The notes under the pieces were generated by a model. That model saw only the letters and a program-made list of their open reading frames with translations. It searched no databases and was not told where the DNA came from. A stretch of DNA of 61,184 nucleotides, taken from positions 1 to 61,184 of the forward strand of contig CAMDLT010000025.1 of NCBI GenBank assembly GCA_945901855.1, in the 5' to 3' direction. Origin of the DNA: Asaia bogorensis (GTDB taxonomy: Bacteria; Pseudomonadota; Alphaproteobacteria; CACIAM-22H2). The translations under genes and the position numbers were made by a program. Shown in pieces: positions 1-9,108 of this stretch; the first letter of the stretch is position 1, and every line of letters starts with the position of its first letter.

Positions 1-947
1 TGCTGATGTTCGAAACGGGCCATTTCGCGACATTGTGGCGCAAAATCGCCGAGCGCTTCGGATTGGTCGTTGATTTTGTTCCGGGCGATTGGCGGCACGG
101 CGTCGATCCGGCCATCGTCGAAGCGAAGCTTGTCGCCGACAAGGGCCACGCGATCAAATCGGTGATGGTCGTCCACAACGAAACCGCGACCGGTTGCACC
201 AGCCGCATCGGCGAGGTGCGCAAGGCAATGGACCGGGCCAAGCACCCGGCCTTGCTGATGGTCGACACTATCTCGGGGCTTGGCTCGATCGATTATCGCC
301 ACGACGAATGGGGCGTAGATGTCAGCGTTTCCGGCTCGCAAAAGGGCATGATGTTGCCGCCGGGCCTGTCGTTCAACGCGGTGTCGGCCAAGGCATTGGC
401 GGCTTCCAAGAACGCGAAATTGCCGCGCGCCTTCTGGAACTGGGAGGAAATGATCGCGATCAACGCGACTGGCTATTTCCCCTACACGCCCGCAACCAAC
501 CTGCTCTACGGCCTGTCCGAAGCGATCGACATGTTGAACGAAGAAGGACTCGACAACGTCTTCAAGCGCCACGACCGCCATGCCGAAGCCACAAGGCGCG
601 CCGCCCGCGCGTGGGGGCTCGAGATTCTGTGCCTCGAACCGGCGGAGTATTCGAGCGCGCTTACGGCATTGCTGATGCCCGACGGGCACGATGCGGACCG
701 TTTCCGCAAAATGGTGCTGCAGTCGTTCGACATGTCGTTGGGGGCGGGGCTCTCGAAGGTTGCAGGCAAAGTCTTCCGCATCGGACATTTGGGCAGTTTC
801 AACGATCTGACGCTGATGGGCACGCTGGCGGGCGTCGAGATGGGGCTGGAAGTGGCGGGCGTGCCGCACAAAAAGGGCGGGGTTGCCGCCGCGATGGCGT
901 ACCTTGCTGACTGCGCTGCAAAACCGGCCGCCAAAGCCGCCCAATAG
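1..947 (+). CDS. sgaA: Serine-glyoxylate aminotransferase (class V), 5' truncated by window edge
   Basis: PLP-dependent class V aminotransferase that would transfer the amino group of serine to glyoxylate, giving hydroxypyruvate and glycine (serine cycle / photorespiration-like metabolism). The frame is open to the left edge and enters mid-protein. About 315 residues are visible against roughly 390-400 in the family, so the true start lies outside. The Schiff-base lysine sits in the SGSQKGMMLPPG stretch, and the family-typical ETGHFATLW segment opens the visible part. Serine-glyoxylate rather than alanine-glyoxylate specificity is inferred from overall resemblance. It ends 3 bases before the Hpt gene. 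Confidence 0.85.
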   Translation, partial: LMFETGHFATLWRKIAERFGLVVDFVPGDWRHGVDPAIVEAKLVADKGHAIKSVMVVHNETATGCTSRIGEVRKAMDRAKHPALLMVDTISGLGSIDYRHDEWGVDVSVSGSQKGMMLPPGLSFNAVSAKALAASKNAKLPRAFWNWEEMIAINATGYFPYTPATNLLYGLSEAIDMLNEEGLDNVFKRHDRHAEATRRAARAWGLEILCLEPAEYSSALTALLMPDGHDADRFRKMVLQSFDMSLGAGLSKVAGKVFRIGHLGSFNDLTLMGTLAGVEMGLEVAGVPHKKGGVAAAMAYLADCAAKPAAKAAQ

Positions 948-950
948 ACG

Positions 951-1322
951 ATGCAAAAAGAACCCGAGCCCGTCGATTGGGCGGGTTTCGACCAACTCGC
1001 CGCCGATGTCGGGCCCGAGGCGATGGCGCGCCTGTTGCAAACTTTTTACGGCGAGGTGCAAACGCGCCTCGCCGCCTTCGCCGAACTGTCGGCGGCAACC
1101 AGCGTGCAGGGCGAGGGCGGGGCGCTCCACCGCGAGATTCACTCGATCAAGAGTGCGGCGGCCAGTTTCGGCGCGTACACGCTGGCGAAGCTCGCCGCGG
1201 ACATCGAAATCGACATCGAAACGGCTCTCTATCGGCACGACGTTGCGCGATTGGCCGAGCTTGCCGCACTTTTTTCACATTTCCAGGATTTGGTCGCACT
1301 GCGAAAAAAATTCAACATTTGA
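951..1322 (+). CDS. Hpt-domain phosphotransfer protein
   Basis: A 123-residue protein made almost entirely of one histidine-phosphotransfer domain. The phospho-accepting histidine is His64 in the motif IHSIKSAAASFGA, which fits the Hpt consensus of His, a small or basic residue, then Gly. It would pass phosphate between a hybrid or classical kinase and a response regulator in the cytoplasm. It is followed at once by a histidine kinase and a receiver-GGDEF protein, so a three-gene phosphorelay is likely. The ATG begins 3 bases after the aminotransferase stop, so co-transcription with the upstream metabolic gene is possible, though functionally odd. Confidence 0.85.
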   Translation: MQKEPEPVDWAGFDQLAADVGPEAMARLLQTFYGEVQTRLAAFAELSAATSVQGEGGALHREIHSIKSAAASFGAYTLAKLAADIEIDIETALYRHDVARLAELAALFSHFQDLVALRKKFNI

Positions 1323-1365
1323 CCGCTTGCATGTGCTTCGACTGCCTGCGAAAGTGCTTCGCACG

Positions 1366-2496
1366 ATGGGAAATCATCTCGACGATTTTGCGATACTTGC
1401 GGATGCGTGGTTTTGGGAAACCGACGCGCAAGGAAGACTGCGCGTTTTTGCAGGCAAGCTTCCCGAATGGGTCGCAGCACGCGCAACCCCGGAGATCGGC
1501 GCAAGCTTCGCCGAGTTTTTGCGCAGTGCGGGCGCCGATGCCGAAGCGCTTGGCGTCTTGGCGATGCGTGGCGCCGCCGATTTGTCAGTTACGTTTTTCG
1601 AAGCCGACGGCGCCGAGCGCTCTTTGCGATTGGCCATGCGCGCGGCGGGCGACGGACACTGCGGTTTGTTGCAAGCGATCGCGGATTCCTGGGCCGATGC
1701 GGCGGCGGCAGCAGCATCAAGTCGCCTTGCCGCCATCGGCCAGATGGTTGCAGGTGTGGCGCACGAGATTAATACGCCCGTCGGCAACGCGCTGACTATC
1801 GCAACCGCGCTGGCCGACCGCACCGAACGTTTTTTGGAAACGCTCGAAAGCGGCAAGATTCTTAAATCCACGCTTGTCGGCTACAGCACCGCCGCCCTCG
1901 ACGCGAGCCGCCTGATCCTCGCCAATCTCGAGCGCACGGCTGAACTCGTGCGCGGTTTCAAACAGGTGGCGGTCGACCAGGCGAGCGCGGAGCGCCGCCA
2001 GTTCGATCTGGCGGGCTACCTCGACGAAATCCTCGCGTCGATTTCGCCCGATATCCGCAAATCGGGCCAGACGGTCGAGGTCGATTGCCCGCCCGGCATA
2101 ACGATCGACGGTTGGCCAGGCTTGCTGTCGCAGGTGACCATCAATCTGGTGCTCAATTGTTTCATGCATGCGTTCGATACCGGCGGGGCGGGTACCGTTT
2201 CGATCGCGTGCCGAGTTGCGCCCGACAAAGCGGGTGCACGCGTGCGGATGGAAATTCGCGACGACGGAAAAGGCATCGCGCCGGATGTCGTCGGACGAAT
2301 TTTTGATCCGTTTTTTACGACCAAACGTGGCGAAGGCGGCAGCGGACTTGGGTTGCACATCGTCCATAATCTTGTGACCGGTCCGCTTGCGGGCACGATC
2401 GCGGTGGAAAGCCAGCTTGGGCGCGGCACGCGCTTTGCTGTGGTTTTTCCTCAGATCGCGCCTGTCGGGCCGGGACAGCAGGCGGCAAATGGCTGA
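1366..2496 (+). CDS. Sensor histidine kinase (HEINTP-type)
   Basis: Two-component sensor kinase of about 376 residues. Residues 1-100 form a PAS-like sensory segment with no membrane helix, so it looks cytoplasmic. The dimerisation box carries His133 in VAHEINTPVGNAL. The catalytic domain shows the N box (NLVLNCFMHAF), G1 (DDGKGIAP), F box (FDPFFTTK) and G2 (GSGLGLHIV). I chose ATG 1366 because it begins a globular protein just after the Hpt gene; an in-frame GTG at 1333 is an alternative. Its stop overlaps the start of the next gene by 8 bases, so translational coupling to its likely cognate regulator is expected. Confidence 0.88.
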   Translation: MGNHLDDFAILADAWFWETDAQGRLRVFAGKLPEWVAARATPEIGASFAEFLRSAGADAEALGVLAMRGAADLSVTFFEADGAERSLRLAMRAAGDGHCGLLQAIADSWADAAAAAASSRLAAIGQMVAGVAHEINTPVGNALTIATALADRTERFLETLESGKILKSTLVGYSTAALDASRLILANLERTAELVRGFKQVAVDQASAERRQFDLAGYLDEILASISPDIRKSGQTVEVDCPPGITIDGWPGLLSQVTINLVLNCFMHAFDTGGAGTVSIACRVAPDKAGARVRMEIRDDGKGIAPDVVGRIFDPFFTTKRGEGGSGLGLHIVHNLVTGPLAGTIAVESQLGRGTRFAVVFPQIAPVGPGQQAANG

Positions 2497-4042
2497 AATC
2501 GAAAACAACGACGACGACTTGTTCGAAATCATCGACGACGATGTGCAGGACGCAGCCATCGGCGTTGCGCGGCCCTATTCGGACCCGTGGCGGTTGTTGA
2601 TCGTCGACGACGATCCGACCGTGCACGAGGTCACGCGCTTCGCGCTGTCGGACTTCGAATTCGAGGGGCGGCATTTGGCCGTGCTCAATGCCTATTCCGC
2701 CGCCGAAGCGCAGGCGATGCTGGCCGACGGCGTGCCGCCTGCGGTCATTTTGCTGGATGTCGTCATGGAAACCGACGATGCCGGCCTGAAGCTCGCCCAA
2801 GCCATCCGCGGCCCGCTCGGCAATCGGCTGTCGCGCATCGTGCTGCGGACGGGCCAGCCGGGCCAAGCGCCCGAACGGCGCGTGATCGCGGCCTACGACA
2901 TCAACGACTACAAAAGCAAAACCGAACTTACGGCCGAGCGGCTTTACGTGACGATGTACTCGGCCTTGCGCACCTTCAACCAAATTTCGCGCATCGCCGA
3001 GAGCAAGGCGGCGCTGGAATCGGTCGTGGGCGCGATGTCGTTCTTGCAGATGGCCGACAAACCCAGCCGCTTCGGGCGGCGCGCGTTGCGTGCGATTGCC
3101 AAGCTTCTGGGGCTTCGCGAAGACGGCGTGTTCGCCGTGCGGCCGCCGCCCGAGCACGAAGAAGACCGCCCGAACGCGACCGTCGTCGCTGGCATCGGCG
3201 AATGCGCCGAGCTTGCCGGGCGCGCGGTCAAGGGCCTCGGCGACGAGACGATGCGCGCCCGACTGCTCGATGTTTTCGACAATCCGGGGCATTCCTTCGG
3301 ACAGACGCGTTCGATCGTCTATTTGCGCACGCCAGGGGGGCGCTGCATCGCAGCGATGCTCGATGGCGAGACCCAGCCCGGCGACGCGGCATTGCAAACG
3401 CTCGATCTGCTGCTGGCCTATGTCGGCACGGCATTCGACAATCTGATGTATGTCGGCCAGATCGCGCACAGCGCAGCCGCGCTCGAACAGACCGTTGCCC
3501 ATCGGACGGCGGAGCTTGCGAATGTCAACGAGATCCTCAAGCGGCTGGCATCGACCGACGCTTTGACGGGTGCCGTCAACCGGCGCGTATTTCTCGAACG
3601 CGGATCGGCAGAACTGGCGCGCGCGGCGCGCAATCGTCGGCCGACGACGTTGCTGGTGCTGGATCTCGACCATTTCAAGTCGGTCAACGATCGCTACGGC
3701 CATCCCGGCGGCGACGCGGTTTTGAAGGCGCTGGTCGCCATGCTCAAGCGCGAGACGCGCGTCTCCGACATTGTGGCCCGGCTTGGCGGCGAGGAGTTCG
3801 CGGTCTTGCTGCCCGAAACGTCGCTCGAAGCCGCTTTGCCGGTCGCCGAACGTATTCGCAGCGCTCTCGAAGCGCGCGGCATCGCGCACGGCGAGATTGC
3901 AATCCATGCGACCGTGTCCATCGGCGTGGCGCAAAGTACGGCGAGCATTGGCGATCTGGATGCGCTTGTCGCGGCGGCCGACGTCGCGCTCTATGCGGCC
4001 AAAACCGGCGGGCGCAACCGCGTCGCGCACGCGCCGGACTAG
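2489..4042 (+). CDS. Receiver-DUF3369-GGDEF diguanylate cyclase
   Basis: Response regulator of 517 residues predicted to make cyclic di-GMP. The receiver has the acidic triad at Asp40-42 and phospho-acceptor Asp90 (ILLDVVMETDDAG). Next comes a DUF3369 linker of about 200 residues, typical of RpfG-like and HD-GYP/GGDEF regulators. The C-terminal cyclase keeps an intact active site GGEEF (433-437) with the inhibitory I-site RVSD five residues upstream, so it should be active and product-inhibited. It overlaps the kinase gene and probably receives phosphate through the kinase and Hpt protein. The signal sensed cannot be read from sequence. Confidence 0.92.
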   Translation: MAEIENNDDDLFEIIDDDVQDAAIGVARPYSDPWRLLIVDDDPTVHEVTRFALSDFEFEGRHLAVLNAYSAAEAQAMLADGVPPAVILLDVVMETDDAGLKLAQAIRGPLGNRLSRIVLRTGQPGQAPERRVIAAYDINDYKSKTELTAERLYVTMYSALRTFNQISRIAESKAALESVVGAMSFLQMADKPSRFGRRALRAIAKLLGLREDGVFAVRPPPEHEEDRPNATVVAGIGECAELAGRAVKGLGDETMRARLLDVFDNPGHSFGQTRSIVYLRTPGGRCIAAMLDGETQPGDAALQTLDLLLAYVGTAFDNLMYVGQIAHSAAALEQTVAHRTAELANVNEILKRLASTDALTGAVNRRVFLERGSAELARAARNRRPTTLLVLDLDHFKSVNDRYGHPGGDAVLKALVAMLKRETRVSDIVARLGGEEFAVLLPETSLEAALPVAERIRSALEARGIAHGEIAIHATVSIGVAQSTASIGDLDALVAAADVALYAAKTGGRNRVAHAPD

Positions 4043-4058
4043 TCGCACGCGCGCTCGA

Positions 4059-4508
4059 CTAAAGGTCTTTGCGGTAGACGATGAAGCCGCTTTTTACGGC
4101 GATGCGGTCGTAGAGCAATTGCGCCGTCGTATTGGTCGCATGCGTCTGCCAATAGACGCGCGGACTGCCTGCAGTTTTGGCCGCCGCATAGACCGCCTCG
4201 ATTAGCGCGCGTCCCACGCCCTGGCCGCGCATGGCGGGATCGGCAAACAGATCCTGCAGGTAGCAGGTCATCGCCTGCATCGTCGTGTTGCGGTGGTAAA
4301 GATAATGCGCGAGCCCGACAAGCGCGCCCTTGTTCTCTGCCACCAGCGCGAACATCGGCTCGGCCGGATCCAGGAAACGCCGCCACGTCGTTTGGGTCGT
4401 TTCTTCCAGGACGGCCGTCGGCCCTTTGCGATCGTAGAACGCGTTGTAGCCGTCCCATAGCGGGCGCCAGCCGTCATAGTCGCGGGCATCGATGGGGCGG
4501 ATGTTCAT
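4059..4508 (-). CDS. GNAT family N-acetyltransferase
   Basis: A 149-residue GCN5-related acetyltransferase. The acetyl-CoA binding motif A reads LFADPAMRGQGVGRALIEAV, a good match to the R/Q-x-x-G-x-G/A consensus. The C-terminal part has the usual Tyr-containing strand (TAQLLYDRI). The start is ATG 4508, because the longer frame upstream overlaps hpt and does not look like protein. It lies 10 bases after hpt and runs convergently into the diguanylate cyclase with a 16-base gap. The substrate is unknown; family members act on amines, amino acids or protein N-termini. Confidence 0.8.
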   Translation of the reverse strand: MNIRPIDARDYDGWRPLWDGYNAFYDRKGPTAVLEETTQTTWRRFLDPAEPMFALVAENKGALVGLAHYLYHRNTTMQAMTCYLQDLFADPAMRGQGVGRALIEAVYAAAKTAGSPRVYWQTHATNTTAQLLYDRIAVKSGFIVYRKDL

Positions 4509-4518
4509 GCGACCGTCC

Positions 4519-5046
4519 TCAGTCGATGGCAGCAAGGTCGGGCAGGCCGCGCCATTGCTGGGCGTGATCGAGCCCGTAGCCCACGACGAACCGGTCGGGA
4601 ATCTTGAACGCGACAAAGTCGGCTTCGAGCGGCACGACGCGGCGCGACGGTTTGTCGGCAAAGACCGCGACTTTCACCGGCTTGCCGCCCAAACCTTCGA
4701 GCAGCGATTTGGCGAAGCTCAAAGTGCGTCCGGAATCCAGAATGTCGTCGATCAGGAGCACGGCTTCGCCGCGCAGATTTTCGGGCAGAGTGCCGGTCAC
4801 GCGCACATGGCCGGAACTGGTCGTGGCGTCGCCATAGCTTTTAAGATTTACGAACTCTACCTTCGGATGCACATTGCGCTTGGCGAGTGCCCGCATCAGA
4901 TCGGCCGTGAACACGAAGGCGCCGTTCAAAACCGCAATGATCGTAAAAGGGCCGGGCATCGCGACGGCGATTTCGCCCGCGACCGCCTCGACGCGGTCGG
5001 CGATTTGGGCGGCGGAATACAATGTTTCGCGCGGAATGAGGGCCAT
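4519..5046 (-). CDS. hpt: Hypoxanthine phosphoribosyltransferase
   Basis: Purine salvage enzyme converting hypoxanthine (or guanine) plus PRPP to IMP or GMP in the cytoplasm. It has 175 residues, the normal size. The PRPP-binding loop is VLLIDDILDSGRTL, and the C-terminal part has the purine-contacting lysine/aspartate region (FVAFKIPDRFVVGYGLD). ATG 5046 is the first start giving a family-length protein. The gene is divergent from arnT with about 60 bases between starts, so promoters must lie in or overlap that gap. The GNAT gene follows in the same direction. Confidence 0.93.
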   Translation of the reverse strand: MALIPRETLYSAAQIADRVEAVAGEIAVAMPGPFTIIAVLNGAFVFTADLMRALAKRNVHPKVEFVNLKSYGDATTSSGHVRVTGTLPENLRGEAVLLIDDILDSGRTLSFAKSLLEGLGGKPVKVAVFADKPSRRVVPLEADFVAFKIPDRFVVGYGLDHAQQWRGLPDLAAID

Positions 5047-5106
5047 TGGGAGAACACCGGCAAAAAAACGGTTGAAGCGGCAGGGGCGGGCGTTTAAGCC
5101 CAAGCC

Positions 5107-6837
5107 ATGTTTGCCCATTCGACTGACCCGAAGCAAGACCGCCCTGTCGAAACCACGCGCCTGTGGGTCGTCGATCTGATCGTGCTTGCGGTCGTGATCG
5201 GTGGCTTTTTCCTCGCATTCCTCGGCGCGCGCCCGCTCGGCGTGCCCAGCGAAGCGCGATATGCCGAGCTTGGCCGCGAGATTGCCATGTCGGGCGACTG
5301 GGTGACGCCGCGCATTAACGGCGTCAAATATTTTTTCAAGCCGCCGTTGTTCTACTGGATTCAGGCCGCGTCGATCCACGCGTTTGGCATGTCGGAATTC
5401 GCGCTGCGTCTTGCGACCGCCCTGTTCGCGCTCGGCGGCTGCCTGCTCGCCTATGTCGGCGGGCGTGCTTTTTTCGGAATGCCGGTCGGCCTCCTTGCCG
5501 CCACGATGCTCGCCACCATGCTGATCTGGTTCGCGCTCGCGCGCATCGTGCTGCTCGACATCCCTGTCGGCGTCTTTTTGAGCCTCTCGTTGCTGGCCTT
5601 CCTGCTCGCGGTGCGCGGCGCGCCTGCCGAGCGCCCGCACGCGGGCTGGCTCTACACGATGTACGCGGCAGCGGCGGCCGCAACGATGACCAAGGGGCTC
5701 ATCGGCATCGTGCTGCCCGCGCTCGTGATCGGGCTGTGGATCGTGCTTACTTGGAACTGGCGCTTGCTGCGGCAGGTGCGGCTCGTCTCTGGCCTCGGCG
5801 TGTTTTTGGCGCTGACAGTGCCGTGGCATGTCGCGGTCGGCGTGCAATCGCCCGAGTTCTGGCATTTCTATTTCGTCCGCGAGCATCTCGAACGTTTCAC
5901 CTCGACCGTCCACGGACGCTACGAGCCCTGGTGGTTTTTTCTCGTCATTCTCGTTGTCGGCAGTTTTCCGTGGCTTGGATTTCTGGGCCAGGCGCTCGCG
6001 CGAAATCTGAAGGCATGCGCCGTGGCGGGGCCGGAGCGCACGAGCGAATTGTTCCTGGCGCTGTGGTTCTGGGCGATCTTGCTGTTTTTCTCGATTTCGG
6101 ATTCCAAGCTCATTCCCTACGTCACGCCGCTCATGGTGCCGCTGGCGATCATGCTGGCGCGCTACGTGTCGCCGGCCCTGGCACAGACCTTGCCGCCAAT
6201 GGGCCTCAGCATCGGCCTGTGGGCGATCGCGGGTGTGGCGGCACTTGTTGCGATCGCTGCACTTGCCGTTGGCGTTGCGGGTCCTTTGCTGGCAAGCGGC
6301 GACTTGGCTGAGGATCTTGCCAGCGCCAGACCCTATATGGGCTGGCTGTGCGCAGGTGCTGCGTTTGCGGCTGCTGCGATCGGCGCTGCGCTGTGGCAGG
6401 GGCGTCGGCAGGTGGCGCTGGGCCTTGCGATGGTGTCGGCGGCAGTATTGTTTTTGGGCGTCGACACGACGATGGCCGACCACCAGCCGCGCTCGATCAA
6501 ACCCATTGCCAGCGTGCTGAACCAGATCGCGAAGCCCGAAGACGAGATCGCCGCTTACCGGACCTATCCGCAGGATCTGCCCGTCTATACCGGGCGCCGG
6601 ATCACGGTCATGGACTGGTCGGGCGAGCTCGATTTCGGGCGCGATGCGGAACCGGCAACCAAAGACTGGATGTTCGACGACGAGAACGAATTGTGGCGTC
6701 GCTGGAACAGCGAGCGCACGGTCTATTTGGTGGTGCCGCTGATGTCCGAGGGCAATGTGCGCGCGGCGGCAGGCGAGCGCTATGCGGAGCTTGCGCGCTC
6801 TCGCCGCCATCTGCTGGTCGTCAATCGCGCGCCGTAG
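5107..6837 (+). CDS. arnT: ArnT-like lipid A aminoarabinose transferase (GT83)
   Basis: Inner-membrane glycosyltransferase of 576 residues that would move 4-amino-4-deoxy-L-arabinose from undecaprenyl phosphate to lipid A at the periplasmic face, lowering negative charge and affinity for cationic peptides. About a dozen hydrophobic segments are visible. The first periplasmic loop carries the PMT/ArnT signature PSEARYAELGREI and KYFFKPPLFYWIQ. It is the first gene of a same-strand run with arnF, arnC, split arnA and arnD, and that context raises the call from generic PMT-2 transferase to ArnT. The exact sugar donor remains inferred. Confidence 0.85.
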   Translation: MFAHSTDPKQDRPVETTRLWVVDLIVLAVVIGGFFLAFLGARPLGVPSEARYAELGREIAMSGDWVTPRINGVKYFFKPPLFYWIQAASIHAFGMSEFALRLATALFALGGCLLAYVGGRAFFGMPVGLLAATMLATMLIWFALARIVLLDIPVGVFLSLSLLAFLLAVRGAPAERPHAGWLYTMYAAAAAATMTKGLIGIVLPALVIGLWIVLTWNWRLLRQVRLVSGLGVFLALTVPWHVAVGVQSPEFWHFYFVREHLERFTSTVHGRYEPWWFFLVILVVGSFPWLGFLGQALARNLKACAVAGPERTSELFLALWFWAILLFFSISDSKLIPYVTPLMVPLAIMLARYVSPALAQTLPPMGLSIGLWAIAGVAALVAIAALAVGVAGPLLASGDLAEDLASARPYMGWLCAGAAFAAAAIGAALWQGRRQVALGLAMVSAAVLFLGVDTTMADHQPRSIKPIASVLNQIAKPEDEIAAYRTYPQDLPVYTGRRITVMDWSGELDFGRDAEPATKDWMFDDENELWRRWNSERTVYLVVPLMSEGNVRAAAGERYAELARSRRHLLVVNRAP

Positions 6838-6846
6838 GAAACACGA

Positions 6847-7215
6847 ATGCTGCAATACATGCCCTTGATCCTGACCGGCGTGCTGCTCAACGCGGCCGCG
6901 CAATTGGCGCTCAAACAAGGCATGCGCCAGGTCGGCCATTTCGAATTTGCGATGGCCAACTTGGTGCCCATCGGGCTGCAAGTCGGACTCAACCCGTTCG
7001 TAGCGCTCGGGCTGTTCTGCTACGTGGTCAGCGTCGCGGTATGGTTGCTGGTTTTGAGCCGCGTCGAGGTCGGTCTTGCCTATCCGATGCTGTCGATCGG
7101 GTACGTGGTTAACGCGTTGCTGGCGTGGCGGCTATTCGGCGAGGAATTGACGCTGACGCGCGTCGCGGGCATCGTCGTGATCTGTTTTGGCGTTTGGCTC
7201 CTGTCGCGTGCTTGA
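6847..7215 (+). CDS. SMR/EamA small membrane flippase subunit, ArnE/ArnF-like
   Basis: A 122-residue protein with about four hydrophobic helices, of the size and type of ArnE/ArnF, which flip undecaprenyl-phosphate-aminoarabinose across the inner membrane. The GLAYPMLSIGYVVNALLAW stretch is typical of the family. Enterobacteria use an ArnE-ArnF heterodimer, but only one such gene is present here, so a homodimer or a second subunit elsewhere would be needed. It starts 9 bases after arnT. It could be a generic small multidrug transporter, but the operon position argues for the Arn role. Confidence 0.78.
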   Translation: MLQYMPLILTGVLLNAAAQLALKQGMRQVGHFEFAMANLVPIGLQVGLNPFVALGLFCYVVSVAVWLLVLSRVEVGLAYPMLSIGYVVNALLAWRLFGEELTLTRVAGIVVICFGVWLLSRA

Positions 7216-7219
7216 TCGA

Positions 7220-8164
7220 ATGGCGTTTGCAACACCCGAAATCTCGGTCGTCGTCCCCGTCTATAACGAGGAGGCGAATTTGCCTGCGCTGCACAAGCGC
7301 CTGGCCGCCGCGCTCGACTTGATCGGGCGGCCGTTCGAAATTCTTTATACCGACGACGGCAGCGCCGACAATTCGGTTCCGATCCTGAAGGCGTTCCACG
7401 AAGCCCGCCCCAAAGAAGTGCGCGTCATCGAGTTCGAGCGCAATGCGGGCCAGCACATGGCGATCATGGCGGGGTTCGAGCGCGCGCGCGGGCGCATCGT
7501 CGTCACGATCGACGCCGATCTGCAGAATCCGCCCGAGGAAATCGCCAAACTGGTCGCGGCCGTGGATGCCGGGCACGACGTGGTCGGCTCCATCCGCACC
7601 GACCGGCAGGATGTGGGCTGGCGCGTGCTCGCGTCGCGCGCCATGAACGTCGTGCGCGAGCGCATCACCGGTATCAAAATGACCGACCAAGGCTGCATGT
7701 TGCGCGCCTATCGCGCCGACGTGGTGCAGCAGATCGTCGCGACCGGCGAGCAGACGACGTTCATTCCGGCCTTGGCCCAGTTTTTCGCCGCCAACCCCAC
7801 GGAAGTGTCCGTGGCGCACGCGCCGCGCGCGGCGGGCGAAAGCAAATACAATCTCTACCGGCTGGTGCGTCTCAATTTCGACTTGATGACGGGCTTTTCG
7901 GTCGTCCCGCTGCAAATCTTCACCATCGTCGGCATGCTGATTTCGTTCGTCTCGCTGCTGCTGGTGGCGTATCTCGCCTTGCGCCGCCTGATCATCGGGC
8001 CCGAGGCCGAGGGGCTGTTTACGCTGTTCGGCATCCTCTATTTCCTGATCGGCGTGATCATCACGGGGCTCGGACTCGTGGGCGAATATGTCGGGCGCAT
8101 CTACCAGGAAGTGCGCAAGCGGCCGCGCTTTCGCGTGCGTGCCGTGCACGAATCCCTGGACTGA
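7220..8164 (+). CDS. arnC: ArnC-like undecaprenyl-phosphate glycosyltransferase (GT2)
   Basis: GT2 glycosyltransferase of 314 residues expected to attach 4-deoxy-4-formamido-L-arabinose to undecaprenyl phosphate on the cytoplasmic face. The N-terminal Rossmann-like domain has SVVVPVYNEEANLP and the metal-binding aspartates (TDDGSADNS; TIDADLQNPPEE). Two C-terminal membrane helices, at roughly residues 235-295, are as in ArnC and DPM1-type enzymes. An in-frame GTG at 7208 overlaps the upstream stop and is an alternative start. Sequence alone cannot separate ArnC from other DPM1-like transferases; the flanking Arn genes decide it. Confidence 0.85.
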   Translation: MAFATPEISVVVPVYNEEANLPALHKRLAAALDLIGRPFEILYTDDGSADNSVPILKAFHEARPKEVRVIEFERNAGQHMAIMAGFERARGRIVVTIDADLQNPPEEIAKLVAAVDAGHDVVGSIRTDRQDVGWRVLASRAMNVVRERITGIKMTDQGCMLRAYRADVVQQIVATGEQTTFIPALAQFFAANPTEVSVAHAPRAAGESKYNLYRLVRLNFDLMTGFSVVPLQIFTIVGMLISFVSLLLVAYLALRRLIIGPEAEGLFTLFGILYFLIGVIITGLGLVGEYVGRIYQEVRKRPRFRVRAVHESLD

Positions 8165-8169
8165 CGCGC

Positions 8170-9072
8170 GTGTCCGGAATCGTCCTGTTCGGCTATTCCG
8201 ACGTCGGCTACGAATGCCTCGATCTGCTGGTTTCGTTGGGCTGCGAGGTACGCCTTGTCGTCACGCACGAAGACAGCCCGAGCGAAGCCAAATGGTTCCG
8301 CTCGGTTGCGGAGCGCGCGCGGGCGGCAGGCATCGAGACGGCAACGGGCGAACTCAAAGACGATCCCGGTATCGAAGCGCGCATCGCCGCGATCGCGCCC
8401 GATCTGATCTTGTCCTGCTACTACCGCCGCATGATCCCGACCCGCATTTTGGCGCACGCGCGGTTGGGGGCGTTCAACATGCATGGCTCGCTACTGCCCA
8501 AATATCGCGGTCGTGCGCCGGTCAACTGGGCCATTCTGCACGGCGAGACCCAAGTCGGCGTGACGCTGCACCAGATGGTCAAGCGCGCGGACGCGGGCGA
8601 CATCGTCGACGCGCAGGAAGTCGACGTGGCCCTTGACGAAACCGCCTACCAGGCGATGGTCAAAATCGTCGATGCGGCGCGCATCGTGCTGGCGCGCCAG
8701 ATCGGCGCGCTGCTGGCGGGCACCGCCAAACGCACCCCGCAGGTCGAGAGCGAAGCGACGTATTTCGGCGGCCGCACGCCCGAAGATGGCCGCATCGACT
8801 GGACCTGGCCCGCATCGCGCATCGTCAATCTGGTGCGCGCGGTCGCCGAGCCGTTTCCGGGCGCTTTTTGCGACGGCGAGGCGGGCCGTTTGTATGTCTG
8901 GCGCGCGCGCGCTGCCGACGGGGCAGGGGCGCCCGGCATCGTGTTGCCGGGGCCGGGCCTCAAAATCGCCTGCCAAGGCGGCGCGGTCGAGATTTTGCGT
9001 GCCAGTTTGGGCGATGGTCCCCATCGGGACGGGGCCGCGCTAGGACTAGCCCCCGGCGTGCGGATCGGCTAG
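8170..9072 (+). CDS. arnA: UDP-4-amino-4-deoxy-L-arabinose formyltransferase (ArnA N-terminal half as separate gene)
   Basis: A 300-residue protein equivalent to the formyltransferase half of E. coli ArnA, using 10-formyl-tetrahydrofolate to N-formylate UDP-aminoarabinose. The catalytic residues are in register with ArnA: Asn103 and His105 in FNMHGSLLPKYRGRAP and Asp141 in RADAGDIVDAQE. A C-terminal subdomain resembling the end of methionyl-tRNA formyltransferase is present. Translation starts at GTG 8170, 5 bases after arnC. In enterobacteria this domain is fused to the decarboxylating dehydrogenase; here the latter is a separate downstream gene. Confidence 0.86.
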   Translation: MSGIVLFGYSDVGYECLDLLVSLGCEVRLVVTHEDSPSEAKWFRSVAERARAAGIETATGELKDDPGIEARIAAIAPDLILSCYYRRMIPTRILAHARLGAFNMHGSLLPKYRGRAPVNWAILHGETQVGVTLHQMVKRADAGDIVDAQEVDVALDETAYQAMVKIVDAARIVLARQIGALLAGTAKRTPQVESEATYFGGRTPEDGRIDWTWPASRIVNLVRAVAEPFPGAFCDGEAGRLYVWRARAADGAGAPGIVLPGPGLKIACQGGAVEILRASLGDGPHRDGAALGLAPGVRIG

Positions 9073-9108
9073 AAACGCGCCATCCTTGTTCTTGGGGAGT
9101 CGCGTGGC

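Noticed and set aside
1..947. First gene as the missing ArnB of the Arn operon.
   Set aside because: It is a class V serine-glyoxylate aminotransferase with SGSQKG, while ArnB is a class DegT/DnrJ enzyme, and it lies 4 kb away on the far side of unrelated genes.
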